From an uncultured Coriobacteriales bacterium (GTDB taxonomy: Bacteria > Actinomycetota > Coriobacteriia > Coriobacteriales > UMGS124): DNA of 21,296 nucleotides. Made by a program: the position numbers and the translations under genes. The notes beneath the pieces are model-generated. The model was given only the letters and a program-made list of their open reading frames with translations. It searched no databases and was not told where the DNA came from. Shown in pieces: positions 14,136 through 21,296 of the stretch; the first letter of the stretch is position 1; each line of letters begins with the position of its first letter. The stretch is taken from positions 1 to 21,296 of the forward strand of contig CAIFEU010000027.1 of assembly GCA_903789505.1 (NCBI GenBank), read 5' to 3'.

Positions 14136-15971
14136 CTAGCAGGCGCCCGCCGCGCTCGAGCCGGCAATGCGGCCGAAGACCGTGAGGTCGGCGATGGCGT
14201 CGGAGCCCAGGCGGTTGGTGCCGTGGATGCCACCCGTGACCTCGCCCGCAGCGAACAGGTTGGTGAACGTGGTGCCGTCCTCCTTCTGCATCTGAGCGTC
14301 GGTCGTGCAGTGGACGCCGCCCATCGTGTGGTGGACGGACGGGACGCAGCGACCCAGGTAGTACGGTGCAGTCTCGAACTTGTTCATCGTCGAGCGGTAG
14401 TTGAAGTCGCTGTCGGAGCCGGCGTCGCACATCTCGTTCCAGTGCTCGACCGTCTTGGCGAACTCGTCGGGGTCGATGCCGGCCGCCTCGGCGACCTCCT
14501 CCAGCGTGTCGCCCTTCACGACCACGCCGCTGGCGACGCCCATGTCGTACTCGCCCTTGTGGTTGACCAGCAGCTGCGTCTCGTCGGCGCCCGCCTGGTC
14601 CCACAGCAGCCATGCGCAGTTGTCGGTCTGCGAGACGATAGCGTTGGAGATGACGTCGCGGCGCTCCAGCTCCTCGACGAAGCGGTCGCCCTCCTTGTTG
14701 ACGAGGATTCCGCGGTCGTAGAGGCGCTCGTCGTAGATGTAGAGCAGGGCGCCGGTGATCGGGTCGCAGGTCGGGTAGGTCTGGATGTACTCCATGCCGG
14801 TGAATGCCGCGCCGATGTTCTCGGCCATGGTGATGCCGTCGCCGGTCGTACCCACCGAGTCGGTCGACTTGATCTTGTCACCGAGCGTCGAGTCGTACTT
14901 CAGGCGCATCTCGACGTTGGAGCCGAAGCCGCCCGTCGCCAGCACGAACGCCTTGCCGGTGAACTCGAACTCCTTGCCGTCGGTGCGCGTGGCCTTGACC
15001 GCCTTGACCGTCACGCCGTCGTCGTCCATCACAAAGTCGGTCGCGCGCATGTCGGTCACAATCGCGATCTTGGCGGCCTTGCAGTCGTTCTCGAGCGGCG
15101 TGGTGATCTTGGCGCCGGACTCGCCCTCGGGCACGACCGAGCGCTTCACCGAGTGGCCGCCGAAAAAGACCAGGTGGTCGGACCACTCGACATTGTGCTC
15201 GTCACGCAGCCACTCGGCGCCCTCCAGCGCGCCCTGCGCCAGCACGTGCACCAGGTCGGGGTCGCCCTTCTCGTCGCCGCCCTCGAAGACGTCGCTCTCG
15301 AAGAGCTCGGGCGAGTCCTCGATGCCCTCCTGCTCCTGCAGCCAGTTGCACGGCGCCGCCATGCCGCCGCCGGACAGCATCGTGTTGCCGCCGACCTCCG
15401 GCATCTTCTCGAGGATGATGACCGACTTGCCCTCGCCGTAGGCGGTCAGCGCCGCGCACATGCCGGCGCCGCCAGCGCCCAGCACGATGACGTCAGCGTC
15501 GGTGGATGCCGGGTCCTCGAAGGTGACCTCGGCCTTGGCGCCCTTCTCCAGCGCCGAGACGTCGAAGCCCGCCTGCGTGAGCGCGTCCTCGATGGCGGTC
15601 GTGAATGCGGCCGTGGTGACGGTCGCGCCGGAGATGTTGTCGTAGTTCAGCGACTGGGTGTCGACGACGAGCTGCGGCAGGCGGTTGGTGACGGCCTCGA
15701 CGATGCCGTCGGTGTCGTTGCACTTGGTGATCTCGACGTCGGCGATCTTGCCGCCGCTCACGGTGACGGTGACCTCGACGACGTCGTGCTTGCCCTGGGC
15801 GCTGCCGACGTAGGTGCCGTCCTTCACGCCGGACGCGTCGGCGGAGGCGTCGGCCTTCTTGCTGTCGGCCGCGTGCGCCATGGCAGGCATGCTCGCCAGC
15901 GCGACCGTCGCCGCGGCAGCGGCGCCGGCACCCTTGACGAACTGGCGACGAGAGGAAGTAAGATCAAACAT
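14136..15971 (-). CDS. Tat-exported FMN/FAD reductase, fumarate/urocanate reductase type
   Basis: A 611-residue protein. It has a Tat signal (SSRRQFVKG, RR 8-9, probable cleavage after AHA at 34), an FMN-binding domain (about 49-135) with DNISGATV (Thr117, the usual site of covalent FMN attachment by ApbE), and an FAD_binding_2 domain with GAGGAG at 165-170. The catalytic set of flavocytochrome c fumarate reductases is complete: Arg438 before Asp (ELERRD), His547 in HHTMGG and Arg587 in NRLG. Where fumarate reductases have His (QxHPT), this protein has Tyr399 (QTYPT), with Asp414/Glu415 about 15 residues on. From memory, the equivalent Tyr/Asp pair marks urocanate reductase (UrdA), so reduction of urocanate to imidazole propionate is a real candidate; another unsaturated carboxylate is the alternative. 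ATG 15971 has AAGGGGG upstream. No cytochrome partner is adjacent. Confidence 0.92.
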   Translation of the reverse strand: MFDLTSSRRQFVKGAGAAAAATVALASMPAMAHAADSKKADASADASGVKDGTYVGSAQGKHDVVEVTVTVSGGKIADVEITKCNDTDGIVEAVTNRLPQLVVDTQSLNYDNISGATVTTAAFTTAIEDALTQAGFDVSALEKGAKAEVTFEDPASTDADVIVLGAGGAGMCAALTAYGEGKSVIILEKMPEVGGNTMLSGGGMAAPCNWLQEQEGIEDSPELFESDVFEGGDEKGDPDLVHVLAQGALEGAEWLRDEHNVEWSDHLVFFGGHSVKRSVVPEGESGAKITTPLENDCKAAKIAIVTDMRATDFVMDDDGVTVKAVKATRTDGKEFEFTGKAFVLATGGFGSNVEMRLKYDSTLGDKIKSTDSVGTTGDGITMAENIGAAFTGMEYIQTYPTCDPITGALLYIYDERLYDRGILVNKEGDRFVEELERRDVISNAIVSQTDNCAWLLWDQAGADETQLLVNHKGEYDMGVASGVVVKGDTLEEVAEAAGIDPDEFAKTVEHWNEMCDAGSDSDFNYRSTMNKFETAPYYLGRCVPSVHHTMGGVHCTTDAQMQKEDGTTFTNLFAAGEVTGGIHGTNRLGSDAIADLTVFGRIAGSSAAGAC

Positions 15972-16393
15972 GTGTAACCCCCTTGTATTGTTGCGTGCGT
16001 TCCCGCACGCCCCCTTGGTTCCGTCGCGGCGGACCGCGTCCCATGCCAGCACTGTGTCCCGTTCCCGCACCGTGCATGGTCCGGCTCGCATTCCCGCCGC
16101 GACGACTGACCCCACCATATCCGGCGCTGGCGGCGGTTGCAGCCCCTCTGTCGGTTTAATGTTGTAACCCGTTCGAAACATGCAGCTCAGCGCTCCGCAC
16201 GCGCGCCCGCGCCATTCCGGCACGTCAGGCACGCCGCGTCGGCCGGAGCGCCGCCCGCACGCGCTCGAGCTTCGACCACCATGGCGCCGCGTCGCGGGGT
16301 TCGGCAGGGTTACACAGCCGCACCCCGGCACACCGCGTCGGAGAGCAGGTGCCCACCGTGCGCACGACTGCGAAGGGTGGCGCCACCGCGTTG

Positions 16394-16431
16394 GCTACCG
16401 GGCGGTAGCACGATGGGTAGCTCTCGGTAGC
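16394..16431. promoter_or_regulatory. cluster of GGTAGC half-sites, operator-like
   Basis: GCTACCG-GG-CGGTAGC (16394-16409) is a perfect inverted repeat. GGTAGC then recurs at 16416-16421 and 16426-16431, giving same-strand copies at 16404, 16416 and 16426, i.e. 12 and 10 bases apart and close to one helical turn. This arrangement is typical of a multi-site operator. The bound protein is unknown. Confidence 0.5.
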
Positions 16432-16444
16432 GCGCGGTTGCATT

Positions 16445-16499
16445 GCGGTTGCCGCGCCGGTCAGGCGGGGCTAAGGGGCGCGGTTGCCGCGCCGGTCAG
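16445..16499. repeat. 20-bp direct repeat pair with internal hairpin
   Basis: GCGGTTGCCGCGCCGGTCAG is present at 16445-16464 and exactly again at 16480-16499. In the second copy the flanking bases complete GGCGCGG-TTG-CCGCGCC (16477-16493), a perfect 7-bp stem with a 3-base loop. It could be part of the regulatory region or a small duplication. Confidence 0.7.
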
Positions 16500-16572
16500 C
16501 AGGACGCCGGCGGTTCGTCCCATGTGCATCAGGCCCGCTGCTCATCCATAGCAAGAACCCAAATCTGAGGTA

Positions 16573-16626
16573 GGTGCCCCAACGCCCCTCCGGCCAAGTT
16601 CCCCATCGTCAGGTTAGGGGGGCACC
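16573..16626. promoter_or_regulatory. long-loop inverted repeat upstream of the rightward flavoprotein
   Basis: GGTGCCCC (16573-16580) and GGGGCACC (16619-16626) are perfect inverted arms around 38 bases, about 100 bases before the ATG at 16729. It could be paired operator half-sites or a leader RNA structure if transcription starts upstream. Confidence 0.35.
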
Positions 16627-16728
16627 GTATCTGGCTGCACGATCGTGTCACGCACGACGGCAGGCGCAAGTCAAGGACTGCGGCCTCGTGACGCAGTAGA
16701 GGAGCACTGACGAGAAGGGGGACTCAAC

Positions 16729-18501
16729 ATGAGCATGAGTGCAAACAGGGGCGAAAGCTTCGACCGGCGTGGGTTTGTCAAGATTGCGACAGCCGGCATG
16801 GCAGCAGGGGCCGCGTCGACGGTGCTCGGCACGAGGCACGAGGCGTCTGCCTCGGAGACGTCGCTCGACGCGCGTCCGGAGGGCGGGAAGAGCTTCGACG
16901 TCCTCACAGACACGCCCAGCTTCCTCGAGCCTCCGGCAGTGCCCACCAGCATCGCTCATGAAATGAGCTGCGACGTCCTGGTCATCGGCGCCGGAACCTC
17001 AGGCAACCCCGCCGCGCGTGCGGCGGCGGAGGCAGGCGCTAACGTTATCGCCATCGACAAGGGCGCCGACCTCGGCTACGTCCCGTCCTCGCAGGACTTC
17101 GGCGTCGTCGGGTCAAAGCTGCAGGAGCAGCTCGGGATTGAGTGGGAGCCGAAGAACGTCATCGTGAAGCAGCTCATGAAGGACATGTGCTACCGCCCCA
17201 ACCCGCGTCTGCTCAACTACTGGTACGAGAACTCGGGAGCTGCGTTCGACTGGGCGATTGACGGCGTCGATTACCAGTTGCTCAAGAACTCCGTCGACGA
17301 GCCCACGCAGGAAATCTTCATCCGCCCCAAGATGTTCCCGGCACTCGACGGCTACGACTATCACGAGGAGTACTACCCCTACTTCCACGGCACGCTCATG
17401 ACGCTGCCCAGCTCGCAGTGGGTCATGCAGAACTGTGTAGACAAGGCGCAGGCGGCAGGCGCGCAGTTCATCTACGGGATGTACGCCGAGCAGCTCATCA
17501 CCGACGCGGACGGCGCCGTCGTAGGAGCGTATGCCCATGATGTCGACGGCAACTACACAAAATTCAATGCGAAGGCCGTAATCCTGACCTGCGGCGACAT
17601 GGCGGGAAACAAGGAGATGCTCACCTACTACGCACCCCAAGCCTCCCAGTTCACCGTCTTCTACTCGCGCATGGACTCCCAAGGCAACCCCGCCAACACC
17701 GGAGACGGTCATCGCATGGCAATCTGGGCGGGCGCCTCGATGGAGCTGGGACCGTACGCACCGATGACGCATCACGTGGGCGGTCCCCTGGGAGTCGACG
17801 CGTTCCTGCAGCTCAACAGCCAGGGCGAGCGCTTCATGAACGAGGACGTACCGGGACAGAACATCCAAGACCAGCTCTCGCGCCAGCCCGGGGGCTACTC
17901 CTGGCAGATTGTCGATGACAACTGGAGGGACGAGCTCGAGGCGCAGGGAACCGGCCATGGCTATGTGAACCACTACCTGAGCGACGAGGAAGCGGCAAAG
18001 AAGCCCTGGATCATGGACTCCGTGTTTCTCGGGTACGTGACCGACGACGTGTTCCTCAACGGCGACCCTGCGCACTTCAAGCAGGGGATTACCTGCCAGG
18101 CAGACACCATCGAGGAGCTCGCCGAGAAGATGGGGTTGTCCGCAGACGTCGTTGTCGCCCAAATCGACCGCTACAACGAACTCTGCGACAAGGGCGAGGA
18201 CGAGGACTTCGGCAAGGACAGCCGCCGCATGTTCCGCATCGACAAGCCACCGTTCTCTGCCACCAAGTTCGAGCAAACCTCAATGCTCGTGTGCCCCGGG
18301 GGAATCAAGTGCGACCTCGACTTGCACGCGCTGACCGCCGACGACCGCGTCGTGCCCGGGCTGTACGTTGCCGGCAACAACATGGGCGGGCGCTTCCTCG
18401 TAGAGTACCCCGTCACCGTCGCCGGAATATCGCTCGGCACCGCGCTGACCTTCGGAAAGCTCGCCGGCGAGAACGCCGCCAGGGAAGCGCTCGAGAAATA
18501 G
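16729..18501 (+). CDS. Tat-exported FAD flavoprotein reductase lacking the fumarate-reductase active-site residues
   Basis: A 590-residue protein. A Tat signal (FDRRGFVKIATAG) ends near ASA at about 42. The FAD-binding VLVIGAGTSGNPAA starts near residue 83. Further family blocks are NPANTGDGHRMAIW, GERFMNEDVPGQN (N371 onward), RYNELCDKGEDEDFG and GLYVAGNNMGG...VEYPVTVAGISLGTALTFG. As in the truncated gene at the left edge, the Arg of the E-x-x-x-R-D motif, the HHTMGG His and the NRLG Arg are missing, while Tyr560 lies in a YPxxxxGxxxGxxxTFG setting resembling 3-ketosteroid dehydrogenases. It has no FMN-binding or haem domain of its own, so an external electron donor is required. ATG 16729 follows AAGGGG at 8 bases. 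The gene is 104 bases upstream of the exported Old Yellow Enzyme-like gene and probably forms an operon with it. The substrate is unknown. Confidence 0.92.
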   Translation: MSMSANRGESFDRRGFVKIATAGMAAGAASTVLGTRHEASASETSLDARPEGGKSFDVLTDTPSFLEPPAVPTSIAHEMSCDVLVIGAGTSGNPAARAAAEAGANVIAIDKGADLGYVPSSQDFGVVGSKLQEQLGIEWEPKNVIVKQLMKDMCYRPNPRLLNYWYENSGAAFDWAIDGVDYQLLKNSVDEPTQEIFIRPKMFPALDGYDYHEEYYPYFHGTLMTLPSSQWVMQNCVDKAQAAGAQFIYGMYAEQLITDADGAVVGAYAHDVDGNYTKFNAKAVILTCGDMAGNKEMLTYYAPQASQFTVFYSRMDSQGNPANTGDGHRMAIWAGASMELGPYAPMTHHVGGPLGVDAFLQLNSQGERFMNEDVPGQNIQDQLSRQPGGYSWQIVDDNWRDELEAQGTGHGYVNHYLSDEEAAKKPWIMDSVFLGYVTDDVFLNGDPAHFKQGITCQADTIEELAEKMGLSADVVVAQIDRYNELCDKGEDEDFGKDSRRMFRIDKPPFSATKFEQTSMLVCPGGIKCDLDLHALTADDRVVPGLYVAGNNMGGRFLVEYPVTVAGISLGTALTFGKLAGENAAREALEK

Positions 18502-18555
18502 CAAGAAGAAGGCCGCTGCCGGTGATTCAAAGGCAAACGCAAGCCAGGCGGAGCA

Positions 18556-18581
18556 GGCGGGGGGATTGCATCCCGTCCGCC
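18556..18581 (+). other. intercistronic hairpin before the Old Yellow Enzyme-like gene
   Basis: GGCGGGGGGA (18556-18565) pairs with TCCCGTCCGCC (18571-18581) across a 5-base loop, with one bulge and one wobble. It ends 14 bases before the ribosome site GGAGG (18596-18600). No T-run follows, so it may stabilise or attenuate rather than end the message. Confidence 0.45.
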
Positions 18582-18605
18582 CCAACCAGAGAGATGGAGG
18601 GAACC

Positions 18606-20948
18606 ATGGAACGCGAACACGCCGAGATGGACAGAAGGGGCTTCATCAAGGCTGCTGCGGCGGCAGGGGCACTGGCGGGTGCCTCCCTGGGAACGGGACA
18701 GGCGGTGCAGGCGCGTGCCTCTGAAGGCAGCATGCAGCCGGGTTCGTCCAAGGCAGATTCGTCAGACTCGGCGGCGGCCGGCGTCGCGAGCAATAAGGAA
18801 TCAGCAGCCGACTCGTCCCACGTCTATCAGGTCATCAGCGACGAGCTCAACCCGCAGGACTATGACTATCGCTCCAACTCCGGCGACCTGAGCCACGTGC
18901 TCTCGCCCTGGAAGCTGGGAGGTCTCGAGTTCTCCAACCGCATCGTAAAGTCAGCGGCGGGGTCGAACTACGAGAACGGTGGATGGGATAAGTTCATCGA
19001 GTATTACCGCAGGCTCGCGGCGGGCGGCACGGAGATGATCTGGGTGGAGAACTTCGCCCACATCTTCACGCCCTACACCAACATCATCAACGCCAACATC
19101 GATGAGTTCTCCGACGAGGACATCCTCGCCCTCACCGACGCCATCCATGCCGAGGGCGCAAAGTGCGGCACCCAGACCGACATGATGGGTTCCGCCTTCA
19201 TGACCGAAATCGTGACGCGCGGCGAGGGTGCCTACGATTGCTCGAACTTCACGACCGACGACCTCGACTGGATGGTCAACAAGTACGTAGCCGCCGGCAA
19301 GCAGTTCAAGGCATGGGGGTTCGATGCCTGGGAGCTCAACTGCGCGGGAAACAACATGACACAGTGGTTCTTCTCTCGCTCTCGCAACCACCGCGATGAT
19401 GAATATGGCGCACAGACCTACGAGAACCGCACCCGCTTCATCACGCGCGTCATCCAGGCGGTCCACGAGGAGGTCGGCCAAGACTGGCCCATCCAGGTGC
19501 TGATGAACGGCGTCGAGGAGAACGACGCAAATTTAGGGGCAAACTCCGAATTCAACACCGTGGAGGACGGCGTTGAGATTGCCAAGCTCCTCGAGTCCGC
19601 GGGCGTCGCGAGCCTGCACGTGAGGCTGGGACCAGTCGAGCAGCACGCCACACAGTTCCTCGGCGACCTGTTCTTCGACACCCCCGGATGCGTCGGGACG
19701 ACGAGCTTCGGGACGCAGTTCGACTTCTCGCGTCATTTTGAGGGCAAGCTAATCGCCAACCACGATGGCTGCGGCATCATGCTCGACGTCGCGAAAGAGT
19801 ACAAGCAGGCAGTCTCGATTCCCGTCGGAACCGTAACCTATCTCGACCCCGCGCATGCGCCCGACTTCATCGACACCGCAATAGCCGACGGCAAGGTGGA
19901 CTTCCTGATGGTCAACCGTCCCCTGACGGTGGACAACGAGTACGTAAACAAGCTCAAGCAGGGCCGCTTCGACGAAATCCGCCCCTGCACGCGCTGCTGC
20001 CACTGCTGGAACGACTCCTTCAGGGAGCATCCCGTGCCGCTCTCAAGCCAGTTCGGCGACATGAACTACGCATGCCGCCTCGACCCCGTGCGCGACTTCG
20101 TGGGACAGGACAAGGGGTTGCCTGGCGGATTCGACCCTGACCCAGGAGACGGCGAGAAGACAGTCATGGTGGTGGGTGCCGGCCCCGCCGGCATGGAAGC
20201 CGCGCGCATCGCGGCGCAGCGCGGTTACGACGTGACGCTCTACGAGAGAAACGATTACCTGGGTGGCCTCATGAACTTCGCAAGCGCGATCAAGGGGCCG
20301 CATCAGAACCTGCAGGACTACATCGCATGGAGCCAGCGTGACCTCGAGCTCAAGGGAGTCACGGTCGTCACCGGCAAGGAGGTCGACGCGGCCTTCGTGC
20401 GCGAGCAGGCGCCCGACGTCGTCATCATCGCAACGGGCGGAATCCGCGACTCCCTAGGCCTTCAGGGAACCGCCGGGACTAGCGTTATCTCAATAGACGA
20501 CGTCGCTAGCGCGGAGATTGGCAGCGAGGTCACGATTGTCGGCGGAAACGCGCAGGCCACCGATGTCGCTGTCTGGCTTATGGCGCAAGGCAAGCACGTC
20601 AACATCGTAACGCCCGATGACATCGAGCTGCTGAGCAAGGGCCAGTCCATCTGGGCGCGCAAGTTCACCATCCCTATGCTGTACGCGCACGGAACTCGGG
20701 TCTGGCCCACGGCGAGCCTCAAGTCCATCGGCGACGGGAAGGTAACAGTCGAACGCGATTCCGCGGCTGACGTGACGCTCGCCTGCGGCACCGTGATTGA
20801 AGCGATGGACATGCTCGCCAACACAAGCTTGTACGACGAGCTATCCAGCATGGACGGGACCGACGTACGGCTGGTGGGGGATGCCGCCGACCCCTGGAAC
20901 ATCCAGTACGCCATACGCTCTGGCAACTGGGCGGCCCGCGAAGTCTAG
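18606..20948 (+). CDS. Tat-exported Old Yellow Enzyme/2,4-dienoyl-CoA-reductase-like flavoprotein (FMN, FeS, FAD)
   Basis: A 780-residue protein. It has a Tat signal (MDRRGFIKAAAAAG, RR 10-11), a Ser/Ala linker to about residue 80, an FMN-type TIM barrel (about 95-450), a Cys cluster, and then an FAD/dinucleotide-binding half starting at VVGAGPAGMEAA (G524) with a second fold at TIVGGNAQATD. The barrel keeps NHRDDEYGAQTYENRTRF, but the usual H-x-x-H block (EIHGAHGYL in relatives) reads ELNCAGNNM (243-251), so catalytic or substrate residues differ. Cluster Cys are C461, C464 (C465), C467 and C490, i.e. CX2CX2CX22C rather than the usual CX2CX3CX11C. Export makes NAD(P)H an unlikely donor; quinol or a redox partner is more plausible. 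ATG 18606 is chosen for GGAGG at 5 bases; ATG 18594 is also in frame. The same domain plan occurs in cytoplasmic daidzein reductases and bile-acid BaiCD/BaiH. Confidence 0.92.
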   Translation: MEREHAEMDRRGFIKAAAAAGALAGASLGTGQAVQARASEGSMQPGSSKADSSDSAAAGVASNKESAADSSHVYQVISDELNPQDYDYRSNSGDLSHVLSPWKLGGLEFSNRIVKSAAGSNYENGGWDKFIEYYRRLAAGGTEMIWVENFAHIFTPYTNIINANIDEFSDEDILALTDAIHAEGAKCGTQTDMMGSAFMTEIVTRGEGAYDCSNFTTDDLDWMVNKYVAAGKQFKAWGFDAWELNCAGNNMTQWFFSRSRNHRDDEYGAQTYENRTRFITRVIQAVHEEVGQDWPIQVLMNGVEENDANLGANSEFNTVEDGVEIAKLLESAGVASLHVRLGPVEQHATQFLGDLFFDTPGCVGTTSFGTQFDFSRHFEGKLIANHDGCGIMLDVAKEYKQAVSIPVGTVTYLDPAHAPDFIDTAIADGKVDFLMVNRPLTVDNEYVNKLKQGRFDEIRPCTRCCHCWNDSFREHPVPLSSQFGDMNYACRLDPVRDFVGQDKGLPGGFDPDPGDGEKTVMVVGAGPAGMEAARIAAQRGYDVTLYERNDYLGGLMNFASAIKGPHQNLQDYIAWSQRDLELKGVTVVTGKEVDAAFVREQAPDVVIIATGGIRDSLGLQGTAGTSVISIDDVASAEIGSEVTIVGGNAQATDVAVWLMAQGKHVNIVTPDDIELLSKGQSIWARKFTIPMLYAHGTRVWPTASLKSIGDGKVTVERDSAADVTLACGTVIEAMDMLANTSLYDELSSMDGTDVRLVGDAADPWNIQYAIRSGNWAAREV

Positions 20949-20956
20949 GGACGTCG

Positions 20957-20994
20957 GCGCACTGATGCCACGCCCGCATCGCGCGTTTTGTCTT
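20957..20994 (+). terminator. intrinsic terminator after the exported reductase pair
   Basis: GCGC (20957-20960), a 3-base bulge, GATGC (20964-20968), a 7-base loop, GCATC (20976-20980) and GCGC (20981-20984) make a stem that is directly followed by GTTTTGTCTT. The hairpin plus T-rich tail, 8 bases after the stop codon, fits a rho-independent terminator. Confidence 0.65.
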
Positions 20995-21061
20995 CCGCGG
21001 CCCGGAAACGCACGACAATCCAGCACGGCCATCGGGGCCATGGCGAAGATTGAGTCCCGGC

Positions 21062-21067
21062 TATAAT
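21062..21067 (+). promoter_or_regulatory. consensus -10 hexamer without a convincing -35
   Basis: A perfect TATAAT sits in the gene-free end of the window. There is no TTGACA-like element at 16-18 bases and no TG extension, and no coding frame follows before the homopolymer tract. It may be a promoter for a gene beyond the window, or chance. Confidence 0.25.
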
Positions 21068-21112
21068 CTCCTGAGATACAGAAGGGGGCGCCCTCGCAGC
21101 ACCGCGACCGCG

Positions 21113-21243
21113 CCCCCCCCCCGTAGCCCGCCGCATCTCGAACCCCCCCCCCGCCCGGGGTTACCCCCCCGGGCGGCGGGGGGGCCGGGGCCGTGCCGGG
21201 GGTTGCCCATGCCGGGGGGGGGGGGGCCCCCCCGGCCCCCCCC
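21113..21243. other. tract of long C and G homopolymers
   Basis: Runs of 10 C (21113-21122), 10 C (21143-21152), 7 C (21164-21170), 7 G (21178-21184), 13 G (21214-21226), 7 C (21227-21233) and 8 C (21236-21243) lie within about 130 bases. Nothing like this occurs in the rest of the window. The 13 G followed by 7 C can fold back. Assembly or base-calling error, or a phase-variable or structured non-coding tract, are the options; I see no gene in 20995-21296. Confidence 0.8.
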
Positions 21244-21296
21244 GCAGCGGGACGGCCAACGCGCAGCCGGGCGATCGCGCAGCAATGCGCCGCGCC

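Larger units (their letters stand above)
15972..16728. promoter_or_regulatory. 757-bp divergent regulatory region between two exported flavoprotein genes
   Basis: No credible gene lies here. It must hold the promoters for the leftward (14136-15971) and rightward (16729-18501) genes, though no convincing -35/-10 pair was found. It contains several repeat structures listed separately. The 8-mer TGTAACCC also occurs at 15973-15980 and 16163-16170 and, inverted, at 16307-16314; the first copy overlaps the ribosome site of the leftward gene. Confidence 0.6.

Noticed and set aside
13979..14233. short minus-strand frames around the repeat and terminator region
   Set aside because: They run through the 11-bp inverted repeat and the end of the reductase gene, with no ribosome site or domain.
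14064..15977. 637-residue plus-strand open frame opposite the exported FMN/FAD reductase
   Set aside because: The minus strand holds the full signal peptide, FMN, FAD and active-site motifs; the plus-strand translation is low-complexity His/Arg/Val/Leu sequence.
16161..16180. GTTCGAAAC resembling a tRNA T-loop
   Set aside because: The flanking bases do not form a 5-bp T stem, and no acceptor or anticodon arms are found nearby.
15972..16728. possible CRISPR-like array from repeated short sequences in the divergent region
   Set aside because: The repeats differ from each other, occur only two or three times and lack regular spacers; operator-like elements explain them better.
21061..21285. 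74-residue minus-strand frame in the homopolymer tract
   Set aside because: Gly/Pro/Arg repeats produced by C and G runs; no ribosome site, and the run lengths are unreliable.

Overview
The window reads as chromosomal DNA of a gut-type, high-GC anaerobic actinobacterium, most likely Eggerthellales (the Eggerthella/Gordonibacter/Adlercreutzia/Slackia group). The reasons are very GC-rich codon use, several paralogous Tat-exported flavoprotein reductases of the fumarate-reductase superfamily, a LuxR regulator fused to a large polytopic membrane domain, and a DMSO-reductase-like iron-sulphur subunit. The genus assignment is inference; there is no rRNA or tRNA to check it. Eleven protein-coding genes are supported, one of them cut by the left edge.

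Layout. 1-1359: 3' part of an FAD flavoprotein (+). 1737-6040: two tandem membrane cyclic-di-GMP enzymes (+). They are clear paralogs with the same N-terminal six-helix domain, matching GTG starts and matching extended -10 promoters; the second also carries a degenerate GGDEF and an EAL domain. 6280-8693: a Nudix hydrolase followed closely by a membrane LuxR-type regulator (+). 13624-8690 (-): a four-gene operon encoding a b-type cytochrome, a Tat-signalled 4x[4Fe-4S] protein, a tungsten/molybdenum aldehyde ferredoxin oxidoreductase (AOR) family protein, and a small protein of unknown function. Its last stop codon overlaps the LuxR stop codon tail to tail. 15971-14136 (-): a Tat-exported FMN/FAD reductase with the full fumarate-reductase catalytic triad and a urocanate-reductase-like substitution. 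16729-20948 (+): a Tat-exported FAD flavoprotein and a Tat-exported Old Yellow Enzyme/dienoyl-CoA-reductase-like protein, probably one transcription unit. 20949-21296: a probable terminator, then non-coding sequence with long C and G homopolymers.

How the parts may work together. Most of the window is extracytoplasmic anaerobic redox enzymology. Three exported flavoenzymes look like terminal reductases for organic electron acceptors. The AOR operon looks like a membrane-anchored module exchanging electrons with the quinone pool through its iron-sulphur and cytochrome b subunits. The LuxR protein probably senses something at the membrane and controls neighbouring genes, as is common for this regulator type in the group. 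The c-di-GMP pair is a separate signalling module.

Most notable non-coding structures: a 73-bp perfect direct repeat (6093-6165 and 13856-13928) flanking the Nudix-LuxR-AOR block; duplicated promoters of the c-di-GMP genes; and operator-like repeats upstream of the AOR operon and in the 757-bp divergent region 15972-16728. No CRISPR array, insertion sequence, tRNA or rRNA was seen.
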